Of a stretch of DNA of 64,000 nt, positions 1 through 11,441 are shown one piece after another. A program made the translations under genes and the position numbers. Positions within the stretch are counted from its first letter, which is position 1. Each line of letters starts with the position of its first letter. The stretch covers positions 372,001 to 436,000 of the forward strand of contig MU867091.1 of the NCBI GenBank assembly GCA_033725935.1, read 5' to 3'. The notes beneath the pieces are model-generated. The model was not told where the DNA came from and searched no databases. It saw only the letters and a list, made by a program, of their open reading frames with translations. The DNA is from Cladorrhinum sp. PSN259 (lineage: Eukaryota; Ascomycota; Sordariomycetes; Sordariales; Podosporaceae).

Positions 1-160
1 GGGCCTTGTGTGGCCCTGCCTCAATCCTGCCATCCATGCGGTCATGCTGTCCGACTTTGACTCGGACTCTGGGATGCAATCCATCGTCCTAATCAGGAAG
101 TTGCAACACCTCGAATGAAAAGTTTGCCCAGTTGTTTCATGCGACAACCGTGGTCCTGCA

Positions 161-487
161 TTAGGCGGCAGGAAAGAAAAACCTGGTTTGGGAATCTGTT
201 GGTGCTAGTTTTTGCTTGTTTAGTTCAATAATCTCTTCGTCACTAAGCCTCACAAGCCGGCTCCTTCCCGCACGACCATGTTGACGGCCCGGATGGTAGA
301 TCAGCGGGCCAAGACTGAACGATAGGACCAAGTCCGAGAGATTATGATGCGCCCGCAGCTGCCGTGTTGGCAATGTAGACGGCCGACCGATCATTTCTCT
401 GCTCTCCGGAACACATGACGCAGCACTGCATAGCACAGGCGCTAATACGACCAGCAGAAAAGCGTTGGAATGCCCACTTATCATCAT
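161..487 (-). CDS. Possible small secreted protein, unknown
   Basis: An ATG-initiated frame of 108 codons. The first residues form a hydrophobic segment (FLLVVLAPVLCSA) that looks like a signal peptide with a plausible cleavage near ACSAAS-type residues. The rest is basic and ends in a charged stretch (LSDEEIIELNK). Two adjacent ATGs (487 and 484) could both serve as start. I do not recognise the family. No introns are needed. The frame lies at the start of a gene-poor region and could be chance, so it is listed only because a signal peptide and a charged, protein-like tail occur together. Confidence 0.25.
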   Translation of the reverse strand: MMISGHSNAFLLVVLAPVLCSAASCVPESREMIGRPSTLPTRQLRAHHNLSDLVLSFSLGPLIYHPGRQHGRAGRSRLVRLSDEEIIELNKQKLAPTDSQTRFFFPAA

Positions 488-3400
488 CAGGTCTTGTCAG
501 CGGCGTCTCTTGTTGAACAATATCGGATCCGAATGCCGCAGCCCAAGTGTGAGAAGTCAGATTGCGCATCCACCGAGGCTTATTCATATGAGAGACAGCC
601 ACCCACGTGTCTTGGATTCACCCGACGGGGCTGTCTCGGGTTCTACTCCGTCGGTTGCACAACATGTAGTAGATCGGGGTCAAGTGGCCGAAGTTGTCTT
701 GGATGGCACGCTTGTATTGCTTCGGTTTCTCCACACAATTGAGAAGAATCCCCTTTCACTACATCAAACCGCAGCAGGTTTTGTCGTCAAACGGTGACGT
801 ACGAGGGCATGTATTGGTTGAGCAAGGCGCACGTATGAGGTACGAGGCTGAGTGTCATCGTTGTAATAATCGGATGTCTCCTATCGTCGCCATTCATATT
901 CGGTTAAACGTGGAATGGAATCCCAGAACATTTGTCTGGGTCAAGGAGTGGGTTGGAGGGTCGACGATTGTTTCTGGTGTCGGGACAAGTGGCAAATACT
1001 GGACGATGCAACGTTATGACCACCACCACCACCTTCTTGGAGTTGCTGTGCCCAGTGAATCATATGCGTCGTGGATCGCTAAGCAGAATCCTTGAAAACT
1101 TTCTCGTAAAAGAATGTTGGTTGGCTGTTGAGAAGGATGGAATGTTGATTACGCACTGGCCAGCAGATGGCCCCAATTAATTTGCAGCTGCGGGCCTTTC
1201 CGTTTGCCGAGATGACGATGCGGGGTAGGGCTGATCAACTGCCGAGTCCAAGAAACAGATGGGTTAGGTGAGATTGCTAGTGTTTCATTAGCGAGGAATG
1301 ATTTGGAGAGAAAGACCGCTAGGTGGTTTTCTCGTCAAAAGTTATATTAACTTTTCTTTTTGACTTCGAGGTTGCTCCTTTTGCTCATCCTTTCTTTAAG
1401 TGAGGACCAGCGAAGACGGAGGGGTAGATGGAGCTACCCCGCGCTTACCCCGCAACCCCTCGTTTCTCCAAAAACGATGTGAAGTGTATTAACCTTGTCC
1501 CTCTATCCAACACCGCACTCATCCTCAACCCCATCAATACCGTGTCACAGTACATTGTGAAGTGCAGGTTACAGATCCCGAATTTAGGATTGCTACAAGG
1601 AAGGACACGCCATTTCTTTAGGTGACAAACAAGACTGGCCACCCAACAGCCCCGAGCTACACACCCTCGCTCTCGACACTGGGCAATATTGTGCACGGTG
1701 AGTGGCACCCGGTGACCACCGCGTCCTCGATAACACTATATCGAAGCTAAGGACAACATCATTCCCCAGAGTCTCACCAGACCAACTTCATCCCTTGACG
1801 GAACAGTTTATGATGATACTGTCAACGTTTCAGAGGACTATTGCAGCCACCACGCCATCGGTGTACGTCACCCATTTTGTCATCATACCTAACCGACCAT
1901 TCACGATCATGAGAACCAAATGTTAGGTTCGCTTAACCTCGTGCTTTATCACTGCAGGTGCTAAGTGTTATTTCACCCCTCCTCCTAGATCTGGAGGATG
2001 CAGTCATCAATCGAACCACCATCAAACCCTCACACCCTCACCTTCAAGGCAGGTCGCTTCGAGATAGGATGAGGGTCTTGAATTCTGCTTCTTATCCTCA
2101 TCCCCGTACCGAGGCAGTTCTTTTGAAGTCCCCAGCATATGATTCTACCAAAGCCGATCTTGAGGTCGGCTAGGCACGAGCCGGAAATTTGCAAGGACCA
2201 GGATAGGCTAACCCGGTTGTCGGTCATGGGTTTGTAACCTTCCCACCTCCCCACACACACGGCGCGTTCTCGGATTTATACCACGTCGGCCCAACTCTTA
2301 TCACGCATCAAATCCCATTCCCGGTTCGGACCGAAAAGTTAGTGTGCCCATTTCTCACTCTCTTGTCACATCAAAAATCACCAGTTGATGATGAGCGATC
2401 ACCGAGATTTCAGGGGAGTTGGCATACATCATGGTCCCACTGAGCAAGCGCTTGCCAATGCGGCGCATGAATTGGCCCAAAAAGGTAGTTATTTGACAGC
2501 CGCACCAGTCGGGACATAGTGAAGCGAATGGACGCTTGGAAAATCCACTCACCGGTCGTTCCTACCGAAGGACCCTTCGCAAGTAGGCTCACCGATTAGG
2601 TCTAGTGTCCTGCACCTGATCTCAACGAGCATGGAGGCGTCAGTGAGGAAGAAGATCTTGTGTGACATGGTAGTGCCAAGGAGAGCTTGGCTCCGTCACA
2701 TGCTCCCCTGCCAGTATCAGGCACTGTTGCACTAACAGGAGCAGAGAACTAGCGCCACGGGAGATCGATGCGACGATAGCTACTTCAGATGTTCGAGAAG
2801 CAATGCGGGACTCGTCATCACTTTTTGCTATGCCGCTGTGGCTAGTAGCCCTTGTTGATGAGCCCGGCTCCAACTCTAGGACAAAAGAATCAATGGGAAG
2901 GAGCTCGTTTGTTATTCGGCCGTACAACCACAGTGCAAACAGTGGGTAATATTCCCCCGTTCCCGGGACAGCCAATTCCCGCGCCGTAAAGTAGGGAAAT
3001 GTGACGGGATACTTGCGTTTAACTGATAACATCAAACAGACGAGGGACTGGGGACGCTTACGCCGCTGGACCAGATCTTGGTAAGTCTTGGTTCTTTGAA
3101 ACCTCTGGCCATCTCACAATTGCCCTCAAGCGAGCCTGGGCATGTAGTTGCCAAGCCCATCACCTTTCCAATTTGGAATTCAGCGTTCTTAAAACCCCCT
3201 GAAAGAAGCATTGAGTGGCAGCTGGGCAAGTTAATGTGCATCGGTTAGCAAAGGCGCATAGCTTAAATCTGGCAAGGGTTCGTTTTTGACGTGCTATAGT
3301 ATGTCGCTGTAAGTTACCGCCCCCGATGTCTTTCGGCTGCAAAGTAAATCATGGTTCGAGCATTTCGACATTCGGCTCGAATTGCCGGGCGCCGCGACGT

Positions 3401-5759
3401 CACACACAGAACGGCAATCGAAGAGGAACTTTACACAAGCAAGGCACAAGGTTAATATATCGCGGGTAAGTCTTGGGCGGACGGGGAGGGAGCCTCACTT
3501 GGTAACCACAAGCACTCGAGGTTCTTCGTTGCGTATGACTGACCACCTAATACACATTTTGTACAAGCACGTTACTATAGCTGAACTCAACGTCCTCCCG
3601 TCTCAGATAAGCAGAGGGTATCACGAACAATCTATCATTATGGAATTAAGCACGGGCCTTTCGAGAAAGAAATTCTCAGGTTGGGAACTTTGAGAAGAAG
3701 AACAAAGGAAAAGCAATCCCCAACAAATTCCAGGACGGCTGGCAGCCGTTTTTTTTTTAAAAATCTGGATATGAAAAGACATATTTTACGCCCTTAATGG
3801 ATATGGGACACTTCCCCCCCCCCCCCCTTATTTGTTTGTTGTCAAGAGTTTACATACGATTGGGGGAAATCATGCCCGATGTAAGCCTCGTCACTGAAAA
3901 TCCTTGACCCACTAACAAACTCGAACCAGGTGACACTATTCACAGACACACAGGAACAGCAGTGTGTATGTAAGTACAGTACATAACACAAAAGCAGGTC
4001 GCAAGATGAACAGAAAAGAAAGAGGGGAAGAAAAAAAAAGGCCCCTTCCGCCCCCGAAGAACCCGGCATGTCACAAGTACAGCCTTTTTAACTGACGACG
4101 AGGACTAGTTGATGTGGGCATCGACCACGGCAGGCGATAACACGATGGTGAAATACTTATGCCGCTCCAAACACACTCGATGGCAATCATCGGCTGATGC
4201 ACTGCTTGAATATCTGAAATGGGCCCACCATATGTGCAGTACTTGTTCAAGGCCTCAACCCCCACCAATGGGAAGGAGGGGGAGGGGGATACGGTACATC
4301 GTTCCTGTGCCTCGAAGCCTCGAGTCTGCGATCTACTACCCACGTTGTTGAACTTTGAAGCAACAAGTGATCATCAATGGGGCCTCCTTGGGGATACTGA
4401 ATTCGGTAAACCCAGATGTTCTACTTTCCAACGATCAACAACACAAACATCGATCATGATTTCCAGAGAACAGGGTATTCAAAAATAAGAACTCGTATTT
4501 TTTAATTTCTTTTTTGCCTATAATTTTTCTAAGCATATGACCAAACCAGATTTTCCCAACCCGAACCAGATCCGAAGCCTGCGGTTTTTATCTTTTTTGT
4601 TTTCCATCCATCCTGCCAACCTAGGCTTGACCCCGTTTCCGTCTATTGTCTGTTTCCTGCCCCCTTGGACGCCGCAAAAGTAAGGACAAAGAAAAAAAGA
4701 GAAAAAAGGAAAAGAAGAAAAAAAAAGAAAAAAGACAAATAAGAAAAGTTCCATCACCGCCTGATCCAAAGTTCCGTCCTGTAATTTTCCCTGACCCCGT
4801 GTGTATAAGTTCCTTTTTCCCCTTTCCATATCCAATCATCTCTTAAACTGATAATGTCTGTGTTGCCAACAGGGGTATGTGTATGTGTAACAAGCTGATA
4901 AAAAACAAGGAAAAGAAGAGAATATTGAAAAATGAAAAAAGACTAGTTGTCAAAATAGGTGCCTTGTGCATCGAACTGAAGTTTGCTGTGTGCTAGAGGG
5001 TTGCGGGATAGGACGCAAGATCGATCGAGAGGTACGTAGGTAGGGAGGATTGACAACGGGAGTTTGGCGAAGCGAGGGGACAGGGATTACCAGCACTGAT
5101 ATCCCGCTACAAACGGGACCTTGCAGGACGGGGCGGTCAGGTTACTGCAAGGTTGATTCTCTCCAGTGTCACCAACAAATTCGAGACAACGGCTGCGGCT
5201 TGCGACAAAAGGACGGTGAGTTTCGGAAAATAGTTGAGCGCCGCCAAAGTCTGTCGGAACGGAGGGAGAGAGCAATTCATCGCGAATGACTGCTTTGTTT
5301 GTTGTTTTGCCCGACATTTCCTGTTCGTTTGGAGAAGAAACGGCCCGAGACGTCCCTATTCGCGGTTCCTCGTCAGCATCAAACGCTCCCACAAGTCTTG
5401 CTTCGCAAACGGTTGAGGCAATTGGGCTGGGAGAATTGCGCGTGCATCAGTTGACTTGGGATCTGCTTCCCTGTCCTGCATGATTGGGACCATCCCACGC
5501 TTCCACCCACCACTGCCGACGGCTTTCCGCTGAGATGGCCTCCGGGGATTCGTCCAACCGGTCGTAGCGAGCGGGAACGCACGTCACTGATGCACAAGCA
5601 GGCCCAAGGTAGTGTTCACTGCAACTTACCTGCACTCTGTCGATGTCGAGCCAACCATGACAACCAGAGAATGACCCCTCCCTCTCGCCAAAGCCCGCCA
5701 CAGTCCCAATACACACACATACATACAGCCAGGTTGCGCCCAGGCACAAGGCTGCTACG
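488..5759. other. Gene-poor intergenic stretch
   Basis: Only short overlapping frames on both strands are present, without recognisable domains, consistent start contexts or splice-joined continuations. The longest (around 2640-3035 on the minus strand) has no family resemblance that I can see. The stretch contains a C14 run at 3814-3827 and an A/G-rich purine run around 4683-4745. Base composition is near balanced, so it is not an obviously AT-enriched RIP relic. I see nothing else in it. Confidence 0.5.
3814..3827 (+). repeat. Homopolymer C run (C14)
   Basis: About fourteen consecutive C residues in an intergenic stretch. Similar runs occur at 45906-45923, 45990-46001 and 57684-57696. The exact length in homopolymers is prone to sequencing error. 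Confidence 0.8.
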
Positions 5760-5921
5760 TTAAGCAGCATGGATGCAGGCACGACACGTGTGGATCTTGC
5801 AGTACCGACATTCAAAGATCCACCAGTGGGGGCCCGAGTGGCACAGGTGGCACGTCCACTCAATCAAGACGGTGTCCGACTTGATCATCGTGAAAGAGTG
5901 TTGACAATGAGACAGAGCCAT
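5760..5921 (-). CDS. Small Cys/His-rich zinc-ribbon-like protein (53 aa)
   Basis: A short single-exon frame beginning at an ATG in a strong fungal context (ACAAAAATGGC) and ending in TAA. The predicted 53 residues carry three CxxC pairs (C24/C27, C38/C41, C46/C49) with an aromatic segment GPHWWIFEC between the first two. CxxC pairs with HWW/WWI spacers are a pattern I associate with small uncharacterised fungal zinc-binding proteins; zinc binding itself is inferred. It shows no signal peptide or membrane segment. Downstream of the stop on the minus strand there is a perfect donor (CAG|GTAAGT near 5632), which might belong to a 3' UTR intron. Its function is unknown. A longer N-terminal form with an upstream exon cannot be excluded. 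Confidence 0.6.
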   Translation of the reverse strand: MALSHCQHSFTMIKSDTVLIEWTCHLCHSGPHWWIFECRYCKIHTCRACIHAA

Positions 5922-8900
5922 TTTTGTTGAGATTCCAGGCCTTGGTGTTTTCAGGTGGGTTTCGAGAGGACTGATAGGACCACGGATCGCCGTTTGAAAG
6001 GGCCGAGGTCGAGTGTCGGCTAGTTAAGCGTCCCTGCGAAATTTGCTAAAAAGGGAAATAAAGCCTGAACTCTGGCGCGTGTTAGTGCTAAACTTCGGGG
6101 GGACCGTCCAGATGTCCCCAGGACAGTGTAATAAAGGACAGCGTACTGACTAGTAAATCAATGTCCACTGTAGGAAGGTGGAGTGATGATAGTCAAGTAT
6201 GGCACTGTCGGGGTTTTGCAGGGTGGTTGATGGTGAGATGAAGGTCGAGCAGCTGCTGAAAATGAGGAGGAGAAAGGGGTATTTATGGATGAAAGACCGA
6301 AGCACAAGTGGAGACGTATTGTGACAAGTGTATACAGATCGAGTGTTGGACGACTGGGTGTTTGCCAAACGCAGAGTATACAGCGGGAAGTATGAATCTG
6401 AGGTTGTGAATGACAGAGGTAAACGGGTTACGGGAGAGCGATGATGCGGGCCTTTTGACTGTTTCGCAGACAACACCAAGAGTGGAGGCTCTTCCGGGGG
6501 GGCGGGTACGGGTTGCTAGACATTTGACTGACCGGTTGGAGTCGGACACGCAAAAGAAGGTGGTTTGGTTCCAAGGTGTCTGACGGCGAGCCAAAGATGT
6601 GCTGCGGCGGATGGAGTGATACGCATCCGTCCAACGGCATGAGATTTCAACCAGCAAGTCTTTCCGGCAGCCGAGGGGGTGTCCTAGAATTTAGCATGGG
6701 TTGCAAGATACCGATTGTAGTATAAGATTTTCCTTCTGTACACCCCCTCCCTGTTTTCCATATTGGAAAAGGGCCCAGACTTTTTCTCGTGGGTCCTCTG
6801 GGTTGACATGTAAGTGGACCGTCGGGAAGACGCAACAGCTCATCCGAGCCAGGTGTGGATTCTGCCCAAAAAAAAAAACGTCTGATGCTCAGGAAATACT
6901 GTGTAGGTACACCGTACCTAGAACTGGAAGAGTGATATATTGATGAAGTGGAAAGTTTGATGTGATGAGCGTACAGTACCCAGTCTTGTTACGGTATGCT
7001 AAAAGTCCAAAGTTGCAACTTCTAGGTTTGCAGGCTATTCTTGGGAACCAGGACCAGGCCGAGATGCAAGAGACGGTGACGAAGAGTGCCAAACCCACCA
7101 CCAGAACAAGACTTTTGCTTTTGCTTGACGCCACAGGTTCGAATGAGACAGCAGACTTGACTCCCTCTTTGGCACTCGGGGGAACAGGGATACCCCCTGC
7201 AAATAGGCCGTCCTGTTACCTGATACGGCTCCTCTGCAACGACTACCATCTCCTTTTGGCCGTTTTCTGGCCTGTTGGGGGTATAAAACACTCTGATATC
7301 AAAGGGTTTAGCCGTTGGAACTTGGTTCGTGCTGTTACCTGCTGCGAGTTGTCAATAAAAGCAGACGTCCAGAGCCAAACAGTCGACATGTCTGGGTGTG
7401 TGGCTCTGGGACGAAGAGTCACTACATTGTTGGCAGCTGCAAGGGTGAGCTGCCTGTCGTCCACCAGCTCACCTGCCTCGACGCGATGGTCGAGGAGACA
7501 TCCTAACAAACGGGTGCCTATTGGCTGGATGCAAAAGACTGGAGCCAGCCGAGCCGAGAGAGACGATCCAGATAGAGGCTTTGCGAGGTCCTCCCTGCCA
7601 GCAGGTGATGGTCAACTGCAACCCAACCGAATACTACCGAAAGGAGGGATCTGCCGATGATGATGATGCTATTGTTGAAGGATGCCTCAAAGGACGATGC
7701 CTAGCTGGGCTTTCCTCGACGAGCACAATAAAGCACATGAAGATGTACTGTACAGACATACAAGGAGCTATGTCCGGTACCTTGCATGATGCGTGCCCTC
7801 GTCTCGGGGCAGACAAAGAGCCAACCGAGGGATCACAAGCACGAGACTGTGGTGTACACGAAAACGGAGCTTGTTCGAGGCGGGTAAAGATGATGGATGT
7901 CGGCACGTAACAGCGGGGTCAAAAGCCCAGGACGGCAAGTTGAGCGTTTCGTTTCAGTGAGACCAACCCCACTTGGACGTCAGACGATGAATGATGACGC
8001 CGGCGATGATGTTCTGGAAGTCGAAGGTGCAATTTTAACGTGGAGAAACCGAGCTCCAATGCAGGGAATTTGGGACAATGCGTGAAAAAGAGAAACTCCA
8101 TGGGAGAAGCTCTCCACCTCACCTGCCTCACAGGAGTGCCCGCTCCGTTCTTCCTGCATTTTCTGAATCAGCTAGCACCCATCAACTCAGGGGAAGGGTT
8201 GGAAGGCGCGACACTCCGCCGTGGGGTTGCAACCTAGAAGCACAGATCATCGCGGGGGTTCTTTCACCAGGGTGGTCAACTCCACCCCACGCCGTGACTT
8301 TGATCCCCCTGTTGGCCAGAAATATGTACCCACCTGCCCTGGAACGGAGAATGGATCCATGACGACGATGTAGGAACCATTGAAACCCACGCCAGTGAGC
8401 TCCATCGGTGACGGTGGTGTACTACGCGTGCGTAGAAATTCCTTGTGCAAAAAGCACTAACAGAAATTGCTGGGATCTGCACAAGAAATTGCTACGCACG
8501 AGTGTGTACCTTTTTACCTGTCAGTTCAGCTCGAGTCTTTATCCACTCCTCAGCAGTCAAACGCGCACCCTATGATCTCACCTCGCCCATCCATCGATGC
8601 GTTTTCCAGGGCATGGAGCCGCATGCCATCGCCTCTCCGAGTAAGGTCTGGATAAAGCCTCATCCCACGCTTTGTCGCGGGGGTCGTATTATCTGTGCCG
8701 CAGCCACACCATCAAACGACCATCTCGCGGATAACACGGATTAGATCCTATGTCCCTGATATCTGACCATTCAGTCTGACCTTTCACCTGAACCCGAAGC
8801 CGAGCCCGCACCGCCCGATCCGGACATACGGCAAGAAATAATCTGTCCAATCCTGCAATAATGCTGCTACATCAGATGGACTGCCCAAGGATCTAGGGGC

Positions 8901-11157
8901 GATCCTGATATGTTGTACGCATTGATTGGTTTCCTGATCTGGACTGAAAATGAGTCCATTCTTTCATGCTGCTGACCCTCGAAGCCTGACAGCTGAGCTT
9001 CTCCAGCCCTGTGAGCGACGGTGCAACGTGGAGCTTCACATGGGTCAGGGTGATACCCCGGCAAGAGAATTTTCTGAGATGCTTCTAGCGTCTTGAGAGG
9101 GGTCTTTTATTTATGCAACCAGCGGAGCAGCGCCGCCCGTAATTAACCATCTGTCCTGTCCATACTTCCTTTCAAGCGCTTCTCTGGTACTGCGACATTG
9201 CTAATACAAGAGATAGATAGATGAGCACCGACAAAACAACAACAGCAACGACGACGAAGACGACATTAACACTAACCTTCCTATTGTACCATCGGCGCCG
9301 CTGTGATACCGAGCTCAGCAACACCCAAAGTACCTCATACCCCTGTTCGCACAGGCCAGGCAGTGATCTTCTCCCTTCTGTGGAGAAGGAGTTGGTCATT
9401 TCGTCAAGGCGCTGAGACATCATGGACCAATCTCACCGCTCATCTCCGGAGTAGAAAGTGATGGCATCACCAAAGCGCCATCCGCTGTGCCGTTATTGAC
9501 TTGGTGTTGTGGTTGTCGTCCTTGAGGTCATCGTGGCTGTTTAGGGCCCTGCGTTTCCCAGATGCAGAGAAAGAAGATCATCCCGTCGGCTGCAGCCCGA
9601 AAAGGCGGCCACTCCATTTTCTGACCAATTGGCAAGAGGCTTGCCGCTCTGCTGACTTCAAACACATGCGACCAGTTCCAGGGACCTCATGCAGAGTGGT
9701 CTATGCGCTGGTTGACTTCAACGACATGAAAACACCTTCTTCTTGGTAACCACAACAGATGAGTATCTGGGACTCGAACAACATACTCACCGGCTGTCTT
9801 CCCCATCTGAAGCCTGTTTCATGAGGGTGGTTACAGTGATAATCGACCCAAAGCCGTTTCTTATGACAACAGCGCTACCAGCCATTGCCGAGACAGGACA
9901 TCAATATGACATCCGAAAGCCGGTGAACCGGGATCCCCTTCGCTCCCATTGCGCTTACCAGAAAAACCTCCGTGAAGCATTTAGAAACCCAGTTCGATCG
10001 ACGAAAATATACGCAAACCCCGGTTCCCCATCCCTGCGTTGGTTGGCTGAATATCCTCGTGTCAGGACAAGCTGACCACCTCTCGGCACGGCGCGCGCAC
10101 TGACCGTATGGTCTGCTCGTCCAAACACGTCGGTCACGGGATATTTGCATCGTTTCTTTGACCAGGACAGGCCGCTTTGAGAGAACCAAACTTTTGGCCG
10201 TCAATTGGGCGGCAACAATTCCGAAAGGCTGACTATGGTTATCAGCTTTCCGCAGGATCCGGAAACCCTTGGGCTCCTTCCCGACATGCCTCCTCAGTTC
10301 AGTCTAGGAATTATTGACTCAGACAAATTGGGAATTAAAAACTTACGCGACCCTACATATCAATTGATCGTTCCAACGGCCCGAAGTCGCTTTCGCTTCA
10401 TGCGCCTTGAATGTTGAATGCGGCCAAGAGGGTTGCAGAACTCGACCGTTCAACGTCTTCCGCAAAGCCCTAACCCAGCTGGGTCTAGGGGTCACTGCCG
10501 AGCATGTAAGCGAGGCCCGGTATGTACTGTACATGTACCAAGACCAGAGAGGCTCTCGGCACATGGAGCCTAACTTCTTCTACTTTCTTTTTTTCCCTGT
10601 TAAGATCGGATGAATGACGGAAGTTCTCGATTGCGCGCATGAGCTGTCACAGAACCCAGGCAGATCATGCCCAAGACACCCTCGTCAAACTGCCCCTCAT
10701 CTACACACCATCTCGTTGACACCCTCCATCGAGGGCCTTTTACATCCCACTCGTCCGAACCAAATCCAGATGACTGCAGTGGGATTGGGATTTCCAAGGT
10801 TGCTCATTTTCCTCATCGAGATTCACAACACGCTCAATTGAGCCAGCTCGAGCACCCCTTGCAGCTTCCAGGTCTTCACCAGTCTGAGCGCAAGCAATCG
10901 GCCCACTCGGCGCGCTCCTAATCCCCACAACAACAATCCCCAACTAGGACTCCTTTGGGGAAACCCCCCGTTGAAAACCCTTTCTTTCTAACTGCTGGTT
11001 TTGCGCTAGGCGTGATGTCACTTGCAGAACTGACGGGGCGAAACGGTTCCGACTTGCGACCTTCTGGAGCAGGCTCTCTGACCGGTGAGCGCAGAGCTAA
11101 CAACCAACCCCGAGAGCTATACGCGAAGATCGCTCCATTTCGAACAACTATGAATTA
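5922..11157. other. Gene-poor intergenic stretch
   Basis: Many short open frames occur on both strands, none with a recognisable domain. The longest (6962-7660, plus, 232 codons) has mixed composition, no motif and overlaps competing frames on the other strand, so I do not call it. The hairpin at 8427-8500 is listed separately. Otherwise I see nothing. Confidence 0.45.
8427..8500. repeat. Imperfect inverted repeat / hairpin
   Basis: The arms 8427-8449 and 8478-8500 are reverse complements at 21 of 23 positions, separated by a 28-nt loop. A transcript crossing this would fold into a strong stem-loop. There is no surrounding TIR/TSD structure that I can see and no gene overlaps it. It could be a small-RNA precursor, a terminator-like hairpin or a remnant of a palindromic insertion. 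Confidence 0.75.
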
Positions 11158-11441
11158 TCAAGTCCTGACTAGGCTATTTTCAGACACTTGCTTGGCCTTG
11201 AAACTGCGTCGAGTATGCTAAGCGGAGACACAAGCATTTTCTTCAGGATCATTTAGTAGAGGGGGAGAAAGACAGCATGAATAGCGAGCAGACTTGTTGC
11301 GGAAGTATACAGGTACGGATCAGAGGCGCACCAATCCCGGCATGGAGCATACTTTCTCACCTGGGCCGTCCCGCCGCCATCTGACAGCGGTGTAGCTCCC
11401 GCGAAACCGGAACCAAGAACTTTGATGTTTGTGAGAGACAT
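11158..11441 (-). CDS. Speculative two-exon small protein (46 aa)
   Basis: The ATG at 11441 sits in a strong context (CACAAAAAATGTC). Exon 1 (11361-11441, 27 codons) ends exactly at a CAG|GTGAGA donor. A matching acceptor (CCGCTTAG) precedes exon 2 (11158-11217), which stays in frame for 19 codons to TGA. The 143-bp intron carries a TACTAA branch-like site near its 3' end. No domain is recognisable. The case rests only on start context plus splice-signal agreement. An alternative upstream ATG at 11590 opens a different 77-codon frame with a hydrophobic, signal-like N-terminus. Confidence 0.22.

Noticed and set aside
6962..7660. 232-codon plus-strand frame
   Set aside because: No start-context support, no motif, competing overlapping frames on both strands; expected by chance in a long gene-poor stretch.
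9760..9785. B-box-like GTTCGAGTCCC on the minus strand
   Set aside because: No A box at proper distance and no stem pairing.
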